Positions 28,905-40,600 of a stretch of 64,000 nucleotides of DNA are shown piece after piece. The translations under genes were made by a program, and so were the position numbers. The stretch's first letter is position 1. The number at the start of each line of letters is the position of its first letter. The notes under the pieces were generated by a model. The model did not search any database. It was given only the letters and a program-made list of their open reading frames with translations, and was not told where the DNA came from. The DNA lies in assembly GCF_000621605.1 (NCBI RefSeq), contig NZ_JHXX01000002.1:434001-498000 (forward strand), read 5' to 3'. The stretch is from Butyrivibrio sp. MC2021. Lineage in GTDB: Bacteria; Bacillota; Clostridia; Lachnospirales; Lachnospiraceae.

Positions 28905-29795
28905 ATGAGTATTAAAATCGAGACCCAGACTGCGAATATGCCCTATAACACCTACAAAGAGATGATGCAGGGGATTGCAGACAAGACAGGCTTTTCTTTT
29001 AGCAAACTGTCACTGAAGGTCACCGGGGAGAAAAACGGCTTTAAGGTCAGCGTGGTCAAGCACCCCAGTGGTCGAATCGCCATAATGATGAGTGCTGGCA
29101 TGAACGGCTTTGGCCCTACAGAGGAAGTACTCAGGGCAGCCCATGGGGTAGCCAAGGACGTTGCAATCATTGAGCCTCAGGGTGAAAGGATAGCTTTTTT
29201 ACTTAAGATTGGCACCAAGCGCACCCAGGTTAAGAGGGCTGTCAGGGCTATAAATGAATTGACAGAATTTTTTGCAGGGATTGGCTATGCAGACACTACA
29301 GATATGGAGATAGTACCTGTTGTCACAACATATACCCAAAAAGCTCCTGCCGAGGTAAAGGAGAATGCTTTCCTTGGAACCATAGGAGCGATCCTTGGTT
29401 CAGTGGTCGGAATAGGACTTATCTTCGGAATCGCACAGGTGGGGCTTATCGCCGGAATAGGCGGCGCGGTCCTTGCTGTGGGAACCCTTATGGGCTACGA
29501 AACACTTGCCAAAAAGCTCAGTAAAAAAGGTATAATTATATGTGTGATAATTATGATCATTGCCACCTATGTGGCGGATCATATGGTTTGGGTGGCAGAG
29601 GTTGAGAAGGCCTTGTCATCCTATGGAGATGTTGATCCTATTGCCGTAACCATCAAGCTTCACCCGATTCTTGAGATGGTGGGAGCCAGGGGGCAGTTTT
29701 TCAAGGACCTGATCGTGCTTTATATTTTCACGGCTCTTGGAGCAGTGCCCAAGGTTAAGAGGCGTCTTTACTCTCTTTCAGAATCTGTGACGTAA
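28905..29795 (+). CDS. membrane protein of unknown function (296 aa)
   Basis: A soluble N-terminal domain of about 150 residues with an alternating strand/helix pattern, then three or four membrane helices (for example GAILGSVVGIGLIFGIAQVG and IIICVIIMIIATYVA) and a short C-terminal helix. A His and acidic residues flank the third helix, but no motif points to a function. It lies 46 bases after the topoisomerase with a moderate ribosome site (AAGGG), and might be in its transcript. Confidence 0.6.
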   Translation: MSIKIETQTANMPYNTYKEMMQGIADKTGFSFSKLSLKVTGEKNGFKVSVVKHPSGRIAIMMSAGMNGFGPTEEVLRAAHGVAKDVAIIEPQGERIAFLLKIGTKRTQVKRAVRAINELTEFFAGIGYADTTDMEIVPVVTTYTQKAPAEVKENAFLGTIGAILGSVVGIGLIFGIAQVGLIAGIGGAVLAVGTLMGYETLAKKLSKKGIIICVIIMIIATYVADHMVWVAEVEKALSSYGDVDPIAVTIKLHPILEMVGARGQFFKDLIVLYIFTALGAVPKVKRRLYSLSESVT

Positions 29796-29857
29796 GGCGT
29801 AGCGGCATAAAACAGCTTTTTCTTATGAGAAAATAAATAAATGAGGGGGATACAAAA

Positions 29858-30115
29858 ATGTCAGAGAATCACAGTCATGAACATGAGCATGGTCATGAGC
29901 ACAGCCACGGTCCTGTGGAGAACAAGGACCAGATAGTGGCGCTGCTTGACTATATGGTTAAGCACAACAGGTCTCATGAGGCGGAGCTGGGTAAAGTCAT
30001 CGAGAAGCTCTCTGAGCTTGACAAGAAGGACGCCGCAGAGTTTGTGGCAAAGGCTCAGAAGAGCTTTGCTGAAGGCAATGAGCTGCTTCTTAAGGCCTAT
30101 GAGATGGTTAAGTAA
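29858..30115 (+). CDS. His-rich small protein, probable metal (Ni) buffer
   Basis: 85 residues. The N-terminal 20 are a metal-binding string (NHSHEHEHGHEHSHG), followed by a purely helical, charged domain with a leucine-rich face and a further His-containing KHNRSHE. It has no membrane segment or signal. GAGGGGG precedes the ATG. It is followed after 32 bases by a CooT-type nickel-binding protein, so storage or hand-over of nickel is the best guess. Zinc or cobalt is possible. Confidence 0.75.
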   Translation: MSENHSHEHEHGHEHSHGPVENKDQIVALLDYMVKHNRSHEAELGKVIEKLSELDKKDAAEFVAKAQKSFAEGNELLLKAYEMVK

Positions 30116-30147
30116 ACATTTCTTTTTCTTGTGTAGGAGGAATAGTT

Positions 30148-30333
30148 ATGTGTCTGTCAACTGCCTATAAAGAATCAAATCCCGATGAAATTCTGATGGA
30201 GTATGTTACCGCCGTCAAGACCGAAGGGGAGAACATCATTCTCACCGACATGATGGGGGAGCAGAAAACCATCAGAGGGGTGCTGAAGTACGCTGACCTT
30301 ACGGGTGGCGTGCTGAAGATCCAATGTGAGTAG
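30148..30333 (+). CDS. CooT-family nickel-binding protein
   Basis: A 61-residue protein that starts MCLSTAYKES and has the compact beta pattern of CooT (ILTDMMGEQKTIRG, then ADLTGGVLKIQ). In characterised CooT the N-terminal Cys2 binds nickel as a homodimer and helps mature carbon-monoxide dehydrogenase; Cys2 is present here. The ribosome site is AGGAGG. Its pairing with the His-rich gene just upstream supports a nickel role. The window also holds a CooC/AcsF-like ATPase and an acetyl-CoA-synthase-like protein, 21-27 kb away, which could be clients; that link is inference. Confidence 0.85.
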   Translation: MCLSTAYKESNPDEILMEYVTAVKTEGENIILTDMMGEQKTIRGVLKYADLTGGVLKIQCE

Positions 30334-30361
30334 TTTAGTCCGGGCTTATCTGCCGGACGGC

Positions 30362-30397
30362 GCTGCACCATGGAGAAATATAAATTACTCGCATCAT
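30362..30397. repeat. 36-bp perfect inverted repeat, left copy (partner 31241-31276)
   Basis: Begins GCTGCACCATGGAGAAATAT and ends CTCGCATCAT. The exact reverse complement is at 31241-31276, about 880 bp away. This is the only perfect long match within the array and suggests a recent copying or inversion event. Confidence 0.85.
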
Positions 30398-30428
30398 GGG
30401 AGTCCGGTATACCCGGCGAGGCTTCATC

Positions 30429-30607
30429 GCACCATGGAAGGATGCAAATTATTCGCATCGTCCGGCTCAGTGATTTAGGGCACTTCATCTCCCCAGCCGG
30501 TCTCATTTCACGTTGCTCAGAACAATCGACCGTCTGGGAATCTGAAGCGCTCCAAAATCATCATCGCCTCCCGAATGCCTCATAATTTCCATCCTCCCAT
30601 GGCACGC
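30429..30607. repeat. long hairpin P1 of the array
   Basis: Outer arms are two inverted repeat copies (30429-30460 and 30572-30607). Next comes TGATTT-GCACTTCA pairing with TGAAGCGCTCC-AAATCA. The apical stem CCCAGCCGGTC (30492-30502) pairs with GACCGTCTGGG (30528-30538). The loop at 30503-30527 (25 nt) is the near-exact reverse complement of the loop in hairpin P2. Confidence 0.75.
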
Positions 30608-30677
30608 TAAAGCCCCGCCGGGTATCCCTCACCGGAAAGCGGAGACAATTTACATTTCCCTATGCTCCACAAAACCA

Positions 30678-31008
30678 CCCGGCAGATAAGCCCTCACTGA
30701 ATAGCAGAGACAATTGATATTTCGCCATGTAGCGAATAAGCCACCCGCAAGGTCAGCCACTTCTTAAAGAGGAGAGAGATTTCCTCCGGAAGTTGGTGGG
30801 CTATGCGGGATTTTTTATGCAGGCCAAGTGGGACTTTGGCGTTTCTCCGCAGTTCCAAGCGGAAAATCTATTGCTCCACTTGGCTCTGCGAATCCTATAA
30901 AGAAGCACATCCCCCAGGGACTCTGTTTAGGGCATAACTGCCTGGAAGGGATGTACTATGGAGAAATGTAAATAATTTCTGCTCTAAAGTGAGGGCTTAT
31001 CTGCCGGG
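30678..31008. repeat. long hairpin P3 of the array
   Basis: CCCGGCAGATAAGCCCTCAC at 30678-30697 is the reverse complement of the segment ending at 31008. Inverted repeat copies (30704-30733, 30953-30982) extend the stem inward. Inside are smaller hairpins: GCCAAGTGG (30823-30831) with CCACTTGGC (30876-30884), TCCGC with GCGGA within it, and an imperfect CCCGCA/TGCGGG stem (30744-30809) followed by ATTTTTTA. Confidence 0.7.
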
Positions 31009-31096
31009 GATTGAATGTGCCATAGTAGGATGGAAATTATGCGGATGTCTGAGTAAGTGACTCTTGCCGAGGAGGAATTACCTGGCGATGGATGAT

Positions 31097-31278
31097 GTGC
31101 CATGGAGAAATGTAAATTGCGAGACATTCAGGCACAGCGGATGATTCATGAGCACTTCAGATGGCCGGAGGGCCGATTGCTCTGAACAACGTGAAATGAG
31201 GCCCTCCGGACAGATGGAGTGCCATGAATCACCGGTGGGAATGATGCGAGTAATTTATATTTCTCCATGGTGCAGCAT
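31097..31278. repeat. long hairpin P2 of the array
   Basis: Outer arms are inverted repeat copies (31097-31124 and 31241-31278). Inner arms are TGATTCATGAGCAC with GTGCCATGAATCA, and GGCCGGAGGGCC (31163-31174) with GGCCCTCCGG (31200-31209). The loop at 31175-31199 (25 nt) matches the reverse complement of the P1 loop at 23 of 25 positions, while the stems differ but still pair. Confidence 0.75.
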
Positions 31279-31342
31279 CCTCGTCAGGTAATCCCGTTCT
31301 TCCCCAAATCACTGAACCAGACGATGCGAATAATATAGGAAG

Positions 31343-31381
31343 ATATCCCTCCAGGCAGTTAACGCCCAGGGATATTTTTTT
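31343..31381 (+). terminator. terminator at the end of the hairpin array
   Basis: ATATCCCT (31343-31350) pairs with AGGGATAT (31368-31375), leading into a seven-T run. It suggests that the array is transcribed on the plus strand, as a 3' extension of the cooT-like transcript or as its own RNA. Confidence 0.65.
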
Positions 31382-31464
31382 GTACAAAATTTCAAAAAAA
31401 TGAAATTATGAAGGAAAGGAGTTTCAAATTACACACTTTTTTCACAAATTTTTCAATTTAAATA

Positions 31465-31493
31465 TTACAAAAAAAAATTATTTTAGGTAGTAT
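31465..31493 (+). promoter_or_regulatory. candidate promoter of the giant surface-protein gene
   Basis: TTACAA (31465-31470), 17-nt A/T-rich spacer and TAGTAT (31488-31493), about 110 bases before the ATG at 31602. The rest of 31382-31601 is AT-rich without other recognisable sites. Confidence 0.4.
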
Positions 31494-31601
31494 TATGAGG
31501 CCGATAAAAGCACTTACATTAGAAACAATAACTTTATGTGGGACCGGGAAGCCGGAGATACAAAGGATATATATAGTTTTTACTGCTATAAAGGAGTAGT
31601 T

Positions 31602-34600
31602 ATGAAAGGGAAATTAACAAGAGCAATTTCATTTATTCTTGCTGTCGCACTGTCAATTGGATTATTCAATTCCAGTGCTATTTCTGCTGAGGCAGCATCA
31701 GGATTGACTTTCTGGATCAGTTGGGGTGATACCACCACATATGAAGGAGAAACCACACCCATTAGCTCAAAAAATCAAGTGTATTCTAGATGGAATCCAA
31801 ATTATACGTACGATATGAGTTTCTTCGAATTTGGGGGCCAATTATCTCAATATTGTGAGGAGTACATCTATGCGCTTGATGATATATATATGGGATTTGA
31901 AGTTGACCATATAACTATTGAGTTTGACCCGAATTATATAAATATTAAAAATCCCGGTTTTGGTATAAGAATTCATAACAAAAATTCTTTAGGATATAAG
32001 GATAATCATTATCAGCCCAGTTGGGATAAGAAGACTCCGGAAGGCCGGTATTTATTTAATAAAATATACTACAATGGTAAGACACGTCGTAATTCTGATC
32101 AGATTGCTCAGCTTCTTAAGAAAAATAAGAGGGGTAACTATGAAATAGTTATCAGACCGGATACATATGAGTTTAACGATGGAATAACAGGTACATTCAG
32201 CGGAAAGTTTACTGATATTGGTTTTTACCGAGATGAGGAAAAAGCATATCATTATGGTCCAGCTTATTACAATGATACAACTTTTAATATAGGCATTAAG
32301 TCAATCACTGTAACCAAAAAAGGAGACAATGTTAAAAGATCTACGTATAAAGGAAGTACTTATGAAGTAGTCTATGATTGCAGAAATGGAAGCAAGGATT
32401 ATGTTGACTTTTATGATATGAAAAAGCTTGAACCGGAGGTATGGGCAAATCATGGCAAGAGCCTTATAGATGTATCTCAAACTAGTAACGGTTCTGTAAT
32501 CTCATTCCAACATGATTTTGAAGAGAAATATACTGAGTTAAAGAAAAAAGATGATAAGGATAAGATTGATCTAAGCAGACTTGTTAGTATTAATGTAGAA
32601 GTCGAGGGACTTGAAAATTATACATATGATAAAGGTTCCTATCTTATTCTTTCATACAAGCTTTTGGATGAAAATAAAAATGAGATATTTGTATATGAAG
32701 ATACCTCGCATACAGGTGTAAACTATGTTGCTGCCACTTCAGGTACAGCTAAGTATTTCTCTGTAATGTGCAATTGTGATGATTATGTGGAAAATTTTTA
32801 TCGTGGACCCAAACAAGTTACAATTAAAAAAATCACTTTCACAATGGCTGGGGAGAATAATCCTTCATTGGATAATTCTTCTAACAGCGGTACATCCGGA
32901 AACACTTCCGGAAGCACATCCGGAAATACTGCAGTAAATAGCGGCACCGATTATGCAACAAGAATAAATAATTACATCATTCTAGTTTACAATTTGATAG
33001 AAGCAACTCAACTTGCAAATGATGCCACAAAGGATGTTAATACTAGTGGTACAAGAGATAATATCTCAAAAGCCATGAAGGTCTATACAGATATAAAGGC
33101 TTATAATAGTGAACCTAATAAAATTGTAGACAATGCAAAAGAAGATTGTCAGGCAATGAAAACGACACCAGGCTCAGATTATAGCAAAAAAGAACTTGGT
33201 TATGATTTTACTATTAGTGATCTCAAGCAAGCTATATCTGGCAGGTGGAAAGAGGCTAACGAAGCAGGAAAAGCCGCAAAAAAAGCCGCAGAAGCAGCAG
33301 CTGAAAAGCTCAAGCAGAACGCAATTGATGCAGCTGCAGAGGCTGAGAATAAGGCAAAACTTGCAGAATTGGAATTACCTAAGGTAACTGATGCCATAGT
33401 AAATTTAAAGGGCCATCAGTCTAAGAAAACAATACAGGATGCATATAGTGCAGCATCAGCAGCTATGTCCGTAGTTACACAAGCCAAAACTGCTGCAAAA
33501 GCTGCAGAAGCTGCAGCTGAACTTTGCTATGACACTGATGGGGCAAAAGCTCTTGTAAAAGATGCAGTGGCTCATGTAACAGATGCAGTTAAAAAACTTG
33601 AAGATGAAGCTAAAAATGCATATGCTCTCGCAGATGATTATACGTTACAACTTAAAGATGAAGCTGAAAATGCTAAGGCTGCAGCTAATACAAAAGCCGG
33701 AGAAGCAACAAATGCAGCCAGCGCTGCAAGAAAAGTCGTAACTGATATTCTGAATGCACTTGAAAAAAATCCGATTGTTATTAGCGATTTTAGTCAATAT
33801 GACACAGACAGTGAAGGCAATGATGTAACTGCAATGGAGGCTGCAAAAATTGCAGCAGATAAAGCAGACAGTTCTGCAACAGCAGCTAATAATGCAGCTA
33901 CTACAGCAACTTATGCTGCTAACGAAATCGATGAAAAAAGTGATCTTTACACACAGACAAATAATGCTGCTAGCAATGCAACAGAGGCAGCAAAATCTGC
34001 TAAAGTATCTGCTCAGGCTGCACGAGCAGCAGCTGCTGCAGCAAATGCAGCCGTTGCTGCCAAGGAAGCTAATGATGTAGCGGATGAAGTTGACGATTTA
34101 GTTAAGAATTCAGTTTCATCAATTACAGCTGAAGTAATAGCTAAGGCTAATGCAAAATCAGATGCTGCCACAAAGGCTGCTGAAGCAGCAAAGGCAGAAT
34201 ATGAAATGGCAGCTGTAGCTACAGCTGATTCTGATTCCAACAAGGCACTTTCTGATGCAAAAAATGCTGCCCAAAAAGCATATGATGCTGCAACTGAAGC
34301 AGCAGCTAGGGTATCAGAGGCTGCAAAGGCTGCAAAAAAAGCAGCTGAACTGTCAATTGCTGAAGAAACATTAGCCGCAGCTGATGCAGCTGAGGCTGCC
34401 AATGCTGCTGCCGAAGAGGCAAGGAAAGCAGCCAAGGCAGCAGAAAATGCTATAGCTAAGCTTGATCCTGAAAATGCTACAGCTGAAATGATTGCTGATG
34501 CAAAGAGAATATCTAAGGATGCATATGATGCAGCAGATGCTGCCACAAAGGCTGCTGAAGCAGCAAGGGATGCGGCAGAGAAATGTCAGGTACAGAGCGT

Positions 34601-37600
34601 AAAGGATAGTGCCGAAGAGGCAGCTGGAAACGCAGAAACTGAAGCAGGTAACGCTACCGAACAAAAAGGTTTATTAGATCAGGAAATTTCTAAAGCTCAG
34701 GATAATCTTGATGCTAAAGCAATTGAGGAGATTACAAATGCTCTGGCGGCAGTAAATGGTGTTAAGGGCCAGGCAGAAACTGCTAAAAAGAACGCCGAAG
34801 AAGCTTCAAGTGCGGTTGAAAAGAATTGCAACAGCCATAATATTGAAGTTGTTAAAAACACGGCAAATACAGCTTATTCTACTGCAGACAACACATACAG
34901 CACAGCAGTCGGAGTTATTGAAACTCTTGAAAAATATACAGCGGATAAGTATGGAGCCGATGTAATATCCAAGGCAACAGAAGCTAAAAATGCAGCATCA
35001 GCAGTTATTTCCGTAGCTACAGAAGCAAGAACTGCTGCAGACAACGCTCTTATTGCTGCTGCCAATGCTGCAGCTACTAATGCTACAAATGCAGAAACAG
35101 CTGCTAATGATGCAATTATTAATGCGGAAACCGGAGTAACAGCTGCTGAAGGAAAGCTTGACACAGCAAAGGATGATCTGGCAACTGCTATAACAAAGCT
35201 TCTAAATGGAGAAGCATCAATCGCTGACGTTAATGCAGCTATAGATGATGTTTATGAGAAAGCAGCTGATGTTGAGAATAAGGCAGCTACAGCAAAAACA
35301 GCTGCAACAGCTGTTTCAGATGCTGCAGGAGACGTTACTGCAGCAGTAAATGCTATTACCGAAGTGGTTACAGCAGGAAAAACCAAGAATCCTGATGCTC
35401 TTAATAATGCTATTAATAGTGCAAACACTGCTGTAAATAACATTCCTTCAACAGTAAGTTCAGTCAACGAAGCAGCAGACGCTGCAATAGGTGAAGCCGC
35501 TGCTGCAAAGGCAGAGGCTGAAAGAGCAGCAAAGATTGTCGCTGCAATTGAGGCATTGAATGAAGCCAATGAGGCATTGAATGAAGCCTATGAGGCAGTA
35601 AATGGTGATGAAGAACCAAAGTCAAAGGCTAAATTAGCTGAAGAAGCTGCATCAGAAGCTTCTGAAGCTGCAACAAAGGCAACTCCTTCTGAAGAAGGAG
35701 CTATAGTTTCAGCAGATGATGCTTTAGATGCTCAGAACAAAGCTGCTAAAGCTACGACTGCTGCTCAGAATGCTACTACAGCAAAAGATGCATTAGATAG
35801 TGCAGAAGAAAAGCTTACAGATGCTTTAAATGCAATAACAGAAGATGATATTAAGGAAGATACTATTCTTTCAGATCTTAAGGAACAACTTGAAACTACA
35901 AATAGCGAGGTAACCGATCTGTCTGAAACTACAGGCCAGCAGGCCGGAGCAGCACAGACTGCTGCCAGCGATGCATCAACAGCAGCAGGAAATGCTTTTA
36001 GCGCTATTATTGCGGAAGCAAATGAAAAAGCAAGTGATGCAGCAACTCAGAAGATCCTTGTTAACAAGGCAGCTAATGATATTGACAGTGAGAATCCTAC
36101 TCAGTCATTAGTCAATAGGGCTAAAGAAGCCGTAAAAGAAGCTACAAAGGTAATTGAAGCAGCTACAAATGCAAAAGATGAGGCTAAGAAGGTTGCAGAT
36201 GGTGCAACAGATCAGGCAACCAAGGAAGCTGCCGCTGCTGCAGTAGAAGCAGCAGAAACAGCAATCAATGAAGCACAGGGTGTTGTAAATAAGACAACTG
36301 AGAAAATCAATGCAGCTCAGAGCGTCATCGATCAGGCTGCAAGAGATATTGTAGATAGTAAGGTATCAGAGGCTAAGACAGAGGCTGGAAGGGCTGCGAC
36401 AGCTAAAGATACTGCTAATACAGCTAAAGAAACAGCTAATGCTGAGAATGTGGAAGTATCAGCTGCACAGAAGGCTGTAGAAGATGCAGAGCAGGCAGCT
36501 AAGGATGCCAAGGACGCAGCAGATAAAGCAAAGAAGGCTTATGAAGATGCTGTGGCAGCAGCCGCAAAGATCGTTGATCCTGAAAGGAAGGCTGCAGCAG
36601 AGGCAGAAGTTAATAAAGCAAAAACAGCAGCTGATAATGCAGGAAAAGATGCAGAAGAAGCTAAAGACTCACTCGAAGCAGCAAAGACAGGTCTTAAGAA
36701 TGCTGAAGATAAATCAAATCTTGATGTAGCTGACAGCGTATATAATTTAGCTAACAATCTTGATGATCTGGCTAATGAAGCATCAAGACTTGCTAAGCTT
36801 GCAATCGAAGCAGCTGCTAAAGCGCAGGTTAGTCCTTCCAAGGCAAATATTGATGCAGCTAACGAAGCAAAGAGATTAGCAAATGAAGCAGCCGCTAAGA
36901 TTACAGATGAAGATATCACCGCTGTACAGAAGGCTGCTAAGAAGGTAATGCTTATTGCAGCATCAACAGATAATGCAGCTGTTGATGAAAAAGCAACAGA
37001 AGCAGCACTCAATGCAGCCGGCGCTATTAAGAGTGCAGGAAATGCAACAACTGAAGTAGATGATGCAGCTAAAAAGGTAGATGCAGCTGTTATTGCAGCA
37101 ACAAATGCTCTTGACCAGGCCGCAACAGATGCCGCAACTGAAGCAAATAATAAAGTAAATGCTATTACAGATGAACTTGGTAAACTTACAACTGCGCTCA
37201 AGGATCTTAATGAAACTCCTTCATTAGATACTGTTGTTGCAGTAAATAATGCAGCTACTTTAGTAGAGGCAGCAGCCAAGGCAGCAGAAGATGCAGCAGA
37301 TATCGCAGAAATTGCAGCAGGTAATGCAGTTAACAATGGATCTGTAGCAAGTGAAGCAGCAGTTACAGCCGACGGAGAAGCAGAAAGTGCAAGAAGTACA
37401 GCTCAGAAAGCAAGAGAAAGAGCTGAAGAAGTAAAGAACAATATTCTTACTGCTGATCAGGCAGCCAGCGCCGATGCTCAGTCATGGGCAGCAAAGGCAG
37501 CAGTAGCAGCTCAGAAGGCACAGGATGCAAAAGATGCAGCAGATGCAGCTGTTACTGCAGCAAATGCAGCTATAGCTGAAACTGCAGTTCCTTCTGAAGC

Positions 37601-40600
37601 AAATGTGAAGGCAGCCAGAGATGCATACAGAGCAGCAGTAAAAGCAGCAGAGACAGCAGCTGCTGCAGTTACAGAGGCAGAAGATGCGAAAGCTAAAGCA
37701 GTTGAGTATGCTGGTAAAACAACTGAAGAAGCCGGAAAGAATGCCAAAGAAGCAGCTGAAATTTCTGCAAATACAGCAAAAGAAGCAGCAAATGCTGCAA
37801 GCTCTTCAGCAGAATCCATAAAGAATGCAGAAAGTATTGCTCAGGCAAGGCTTGATGCAGCAAATGCAGCTACAGCAAATGAAAAGGCAAAAGCAGCAGC
37901 ACTTGAAGCAGCAAATGCAGCTTACACATATGCTGAAAAGGCAGCAGGACTTGTTGACGGAGCAAATACAGAAAAAGAAGCAGCAAATAAGGCAGCAGGT
38001 GAGGCAGAATCAGCTCCTTCATTAAGAACAATAGCAGCAGCTGAGGTTGCAGCAAAATCTGCCAAACAGGCAGAAGAGGCATTACGTACCGCTATGACCG
38101 AGTACGAAGTTGCCAAGAATAAGGCAGATAATGCAGCTAAGAATATTACAGATACAGAAATAAGCACAATTCTTTCAAATGCAGAGAGTAAAGTTGAAGG
38201 AGTTCAGCAAGTAATTAAGGACGCTAACTCAGCAGCTGGCTTAGCAGAGAATAAAGCTAGTGCTGCAAAGGGAAAGCTTGACCAAATTGCAAGCGAAGCA
38301 GCTGAAATAGCAAAAGGACTGGCTGATAATATTTCTGAAGACACAGATCCTATAAAGTCAGCAGTGACTGCAAAAACAAATGCTCTTAAAGAGGATGCTA
38401 CAGAAGCTGAGGTTAACGCAGCTATTGCCGCAGCAGAGGCAGCAGAAACAGTTGTAGGTAATCTTATCAAGGCAGCAGAGGCAGCAGAGAAGGCAGCATT
38501 AAATGCATGGTCAGATGATAAGATTCAGGATGCCAATCAGGCAGCAACTGCAGCAAGAAATGCTGCTAAGACTGTTCAGGCAGCAGCAGATGCAGCAAGA
38601 TCCGCAGCACAGACAGCTAAGGGAAATATTGATGCAGCCAAGCAGAATCAGGCTGATCAGGACGCTGCAGATGCTAAGACTAATGCAGAAAAAGCAGTTA
38701 ATACAGCATCCGAAAAAGTAAATGAGTTAAAGAGCGCAGTTGAGACAGCTAAGGGACTTGCAGATACAGCTAATGAGAAAGCAGTTGCAGCTATGTTCAA
38801 TCCTACAAAGGATAGCGTTCAGGCAGCTAAGAGTGCTCTTTCTGAAGCGAAGGGTGCAGTTGAGACAGCTAAGGGTAAGATCAAGCCTGCAAAGGATGCA
38901 GCAAAGACAGCAGTTGATCTGGCTAACAAATCCGGTGATGAGACGGTTAAGAAAAATGCAGCAGATGTAAATGTAGAGGTATCCGTTGCAGCAGCAAATG
39001 CCGGAAACGTAGATGAGACTGTAAAAGATATCCAGACTCTGGTGGAAAACGCTGAAAAAGCTCTTGATGCTGCAGCACAGGCAGCTATAGACATAGTAAC
39101 TAATGCATTAAGCGCTGTGTCTGATGCAACAACTGTTCTTAACCAGGCATTGGAAGCTCTTGAGGCTGATAAGTCTTCTGAGAATGTTGTTGCAGTAAAT
39201 AACGCAGCAACCAAACTGGAGGACGCAGCAAAGAAAGCAGATGAGGCTAAGACAGCAGCTGAAAATGCAGCTAAGGATGCTGTAAATAAGAAGACTGCAG
39301 CAGAACAGGCAGTTACAAAAGCCACGAATGCAGTTAAGAACGCCAAGAAGGCAGCTGAGGATGCAAGAACAGAAGCAACCAAAGTTCAGAACAGTCTTCT
39401 TAATGCTGATCAGCAAGCCAGCGTAAATGCTCAGTCTGAGGCCTTCAAGGCAGCAGTAGCAGCTCAGAAAGCACTTGATGCAAAAGCAGCAGTAGATGCA
39501 GCAGTAGAAGCAGCAAATGCAGCTATAGCTGAAACTGCAGAGCCTTCTGAAGCAAATGTTAAGGCAGCCACAGATGCATGCAGCGCAGCAGTAAAAGCAG
39601 CAGAGACAGCAGCTGCTGCAGCTACAGAAGCAGAAGAAGCGAAAGCTAAAGCAGTTGAGTATGCTGGTAAAACAACTGAAGAAGCCGGAAAGAATGCCAA
39701 AGAAGCAGCTGAAACTTCTGCAAATACAGCAAGGACAGCAGCAAATGCTGCAAGCTCTTCAGCAGAATCCATAAAGGATGCAGAAAGAATTGCTCAGGCA
39801 AGGCTTGATGCTTATAAGAATGAGGAAGCAGGCGTAGCAAAGCAGACAGCTCTCATGGCAGCACAGACTGCAAAGGATAAAGCTGATGAAGCAGCACGTC
39901 TTGCAGCAAAAGCAGAAACAGCAGCACAGCCTGCAACAGCGGCTGCAAGCTCAGAGAATTCATTAAGAAATATTGCAACAGCTGAGTCAGCAGCAAGCAC
40001 AGCTGAATTGGCAGCTCAGGCAGCACAGTTTGCATATAGTGAATATAAGGCAGCAATAGCCAAGGCAGAAAATGCAGCAGTAGGTATCACAGATGAAGAG
40101 CTTACAGGTATACTGGAGGCTGCAAAGGATGCTGTTACAGGTGTTGAAGCTGCAATTAGCACAGTAAATGGCGCAGTTTCAGCAGCAAGAGCATATGCTG
40201 CTAATGCTAAAAAAGAACTTGATGAAGCAGCAGGTTTAGCAGCTGATACAGCTAATAATCTGGCTAAGTCAATTGATGAAGGTTATGAAAATGCAGCAAT
40301 TAAGGCTAATGTAAACAGCGCAGCAGATACATTAAACGGTGAAAATAATTCTGTAGATGATGTTGAAGCAGCAATTACCGCAGCAAAGGCTGCTGAGGAA
40401 TTAGCCGGAAAGCTTATCGAGGCAGCAAATGCAGCAGATGCTGCAGCAAAAAATGCATGGTCAGCTGAAAAGATTCAGGATGCCAAGGATGCAGCAGATG
40501 CAGCAAGAACTGCAGCTCAGACTCTTCAGACAGCAGCAGATGCAGCAAGATCCGCAGCACAGGCAGCTCAGGGAAGAATAAATTCAGCAAATGAGAATGC

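Larger units (their letters stand above)
30334..31381. repeat. hairpin array: ten copies of a ~30-bp repeat in both orientations, no gene
   Basis: Noncoding kilobase built of nested imperfect inverted repeats. The core unit resembles GCACCATGGAGAAATNTAAA then TT and GCATC. Plus-oriented copies start at 30362, 30429, 30953, 31017 and 31097. Minus-oriented copies start at 30572, 30639, 30704 and 31241, with a partial copy at 31321. A second motif, GGGCTTATCTGCCGG, is at about 30344, about 30994 and inverted at 30679-30693. The array ends in a terminator-like hairpin at 31343. It could be a large structured RNA, a folded DNA element, or the remains of a palindrome-making mobile element. Small open frames across it are not credible genes. 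Confidence 0.8.

Noticed and set aside
30165..30585. Open frames on both strands across the first hairpins (up to 113 codons)
   Set aside because: They cross CooT and inverted repeats, have no ribosome site and read as reversed versions of each other's repeats.
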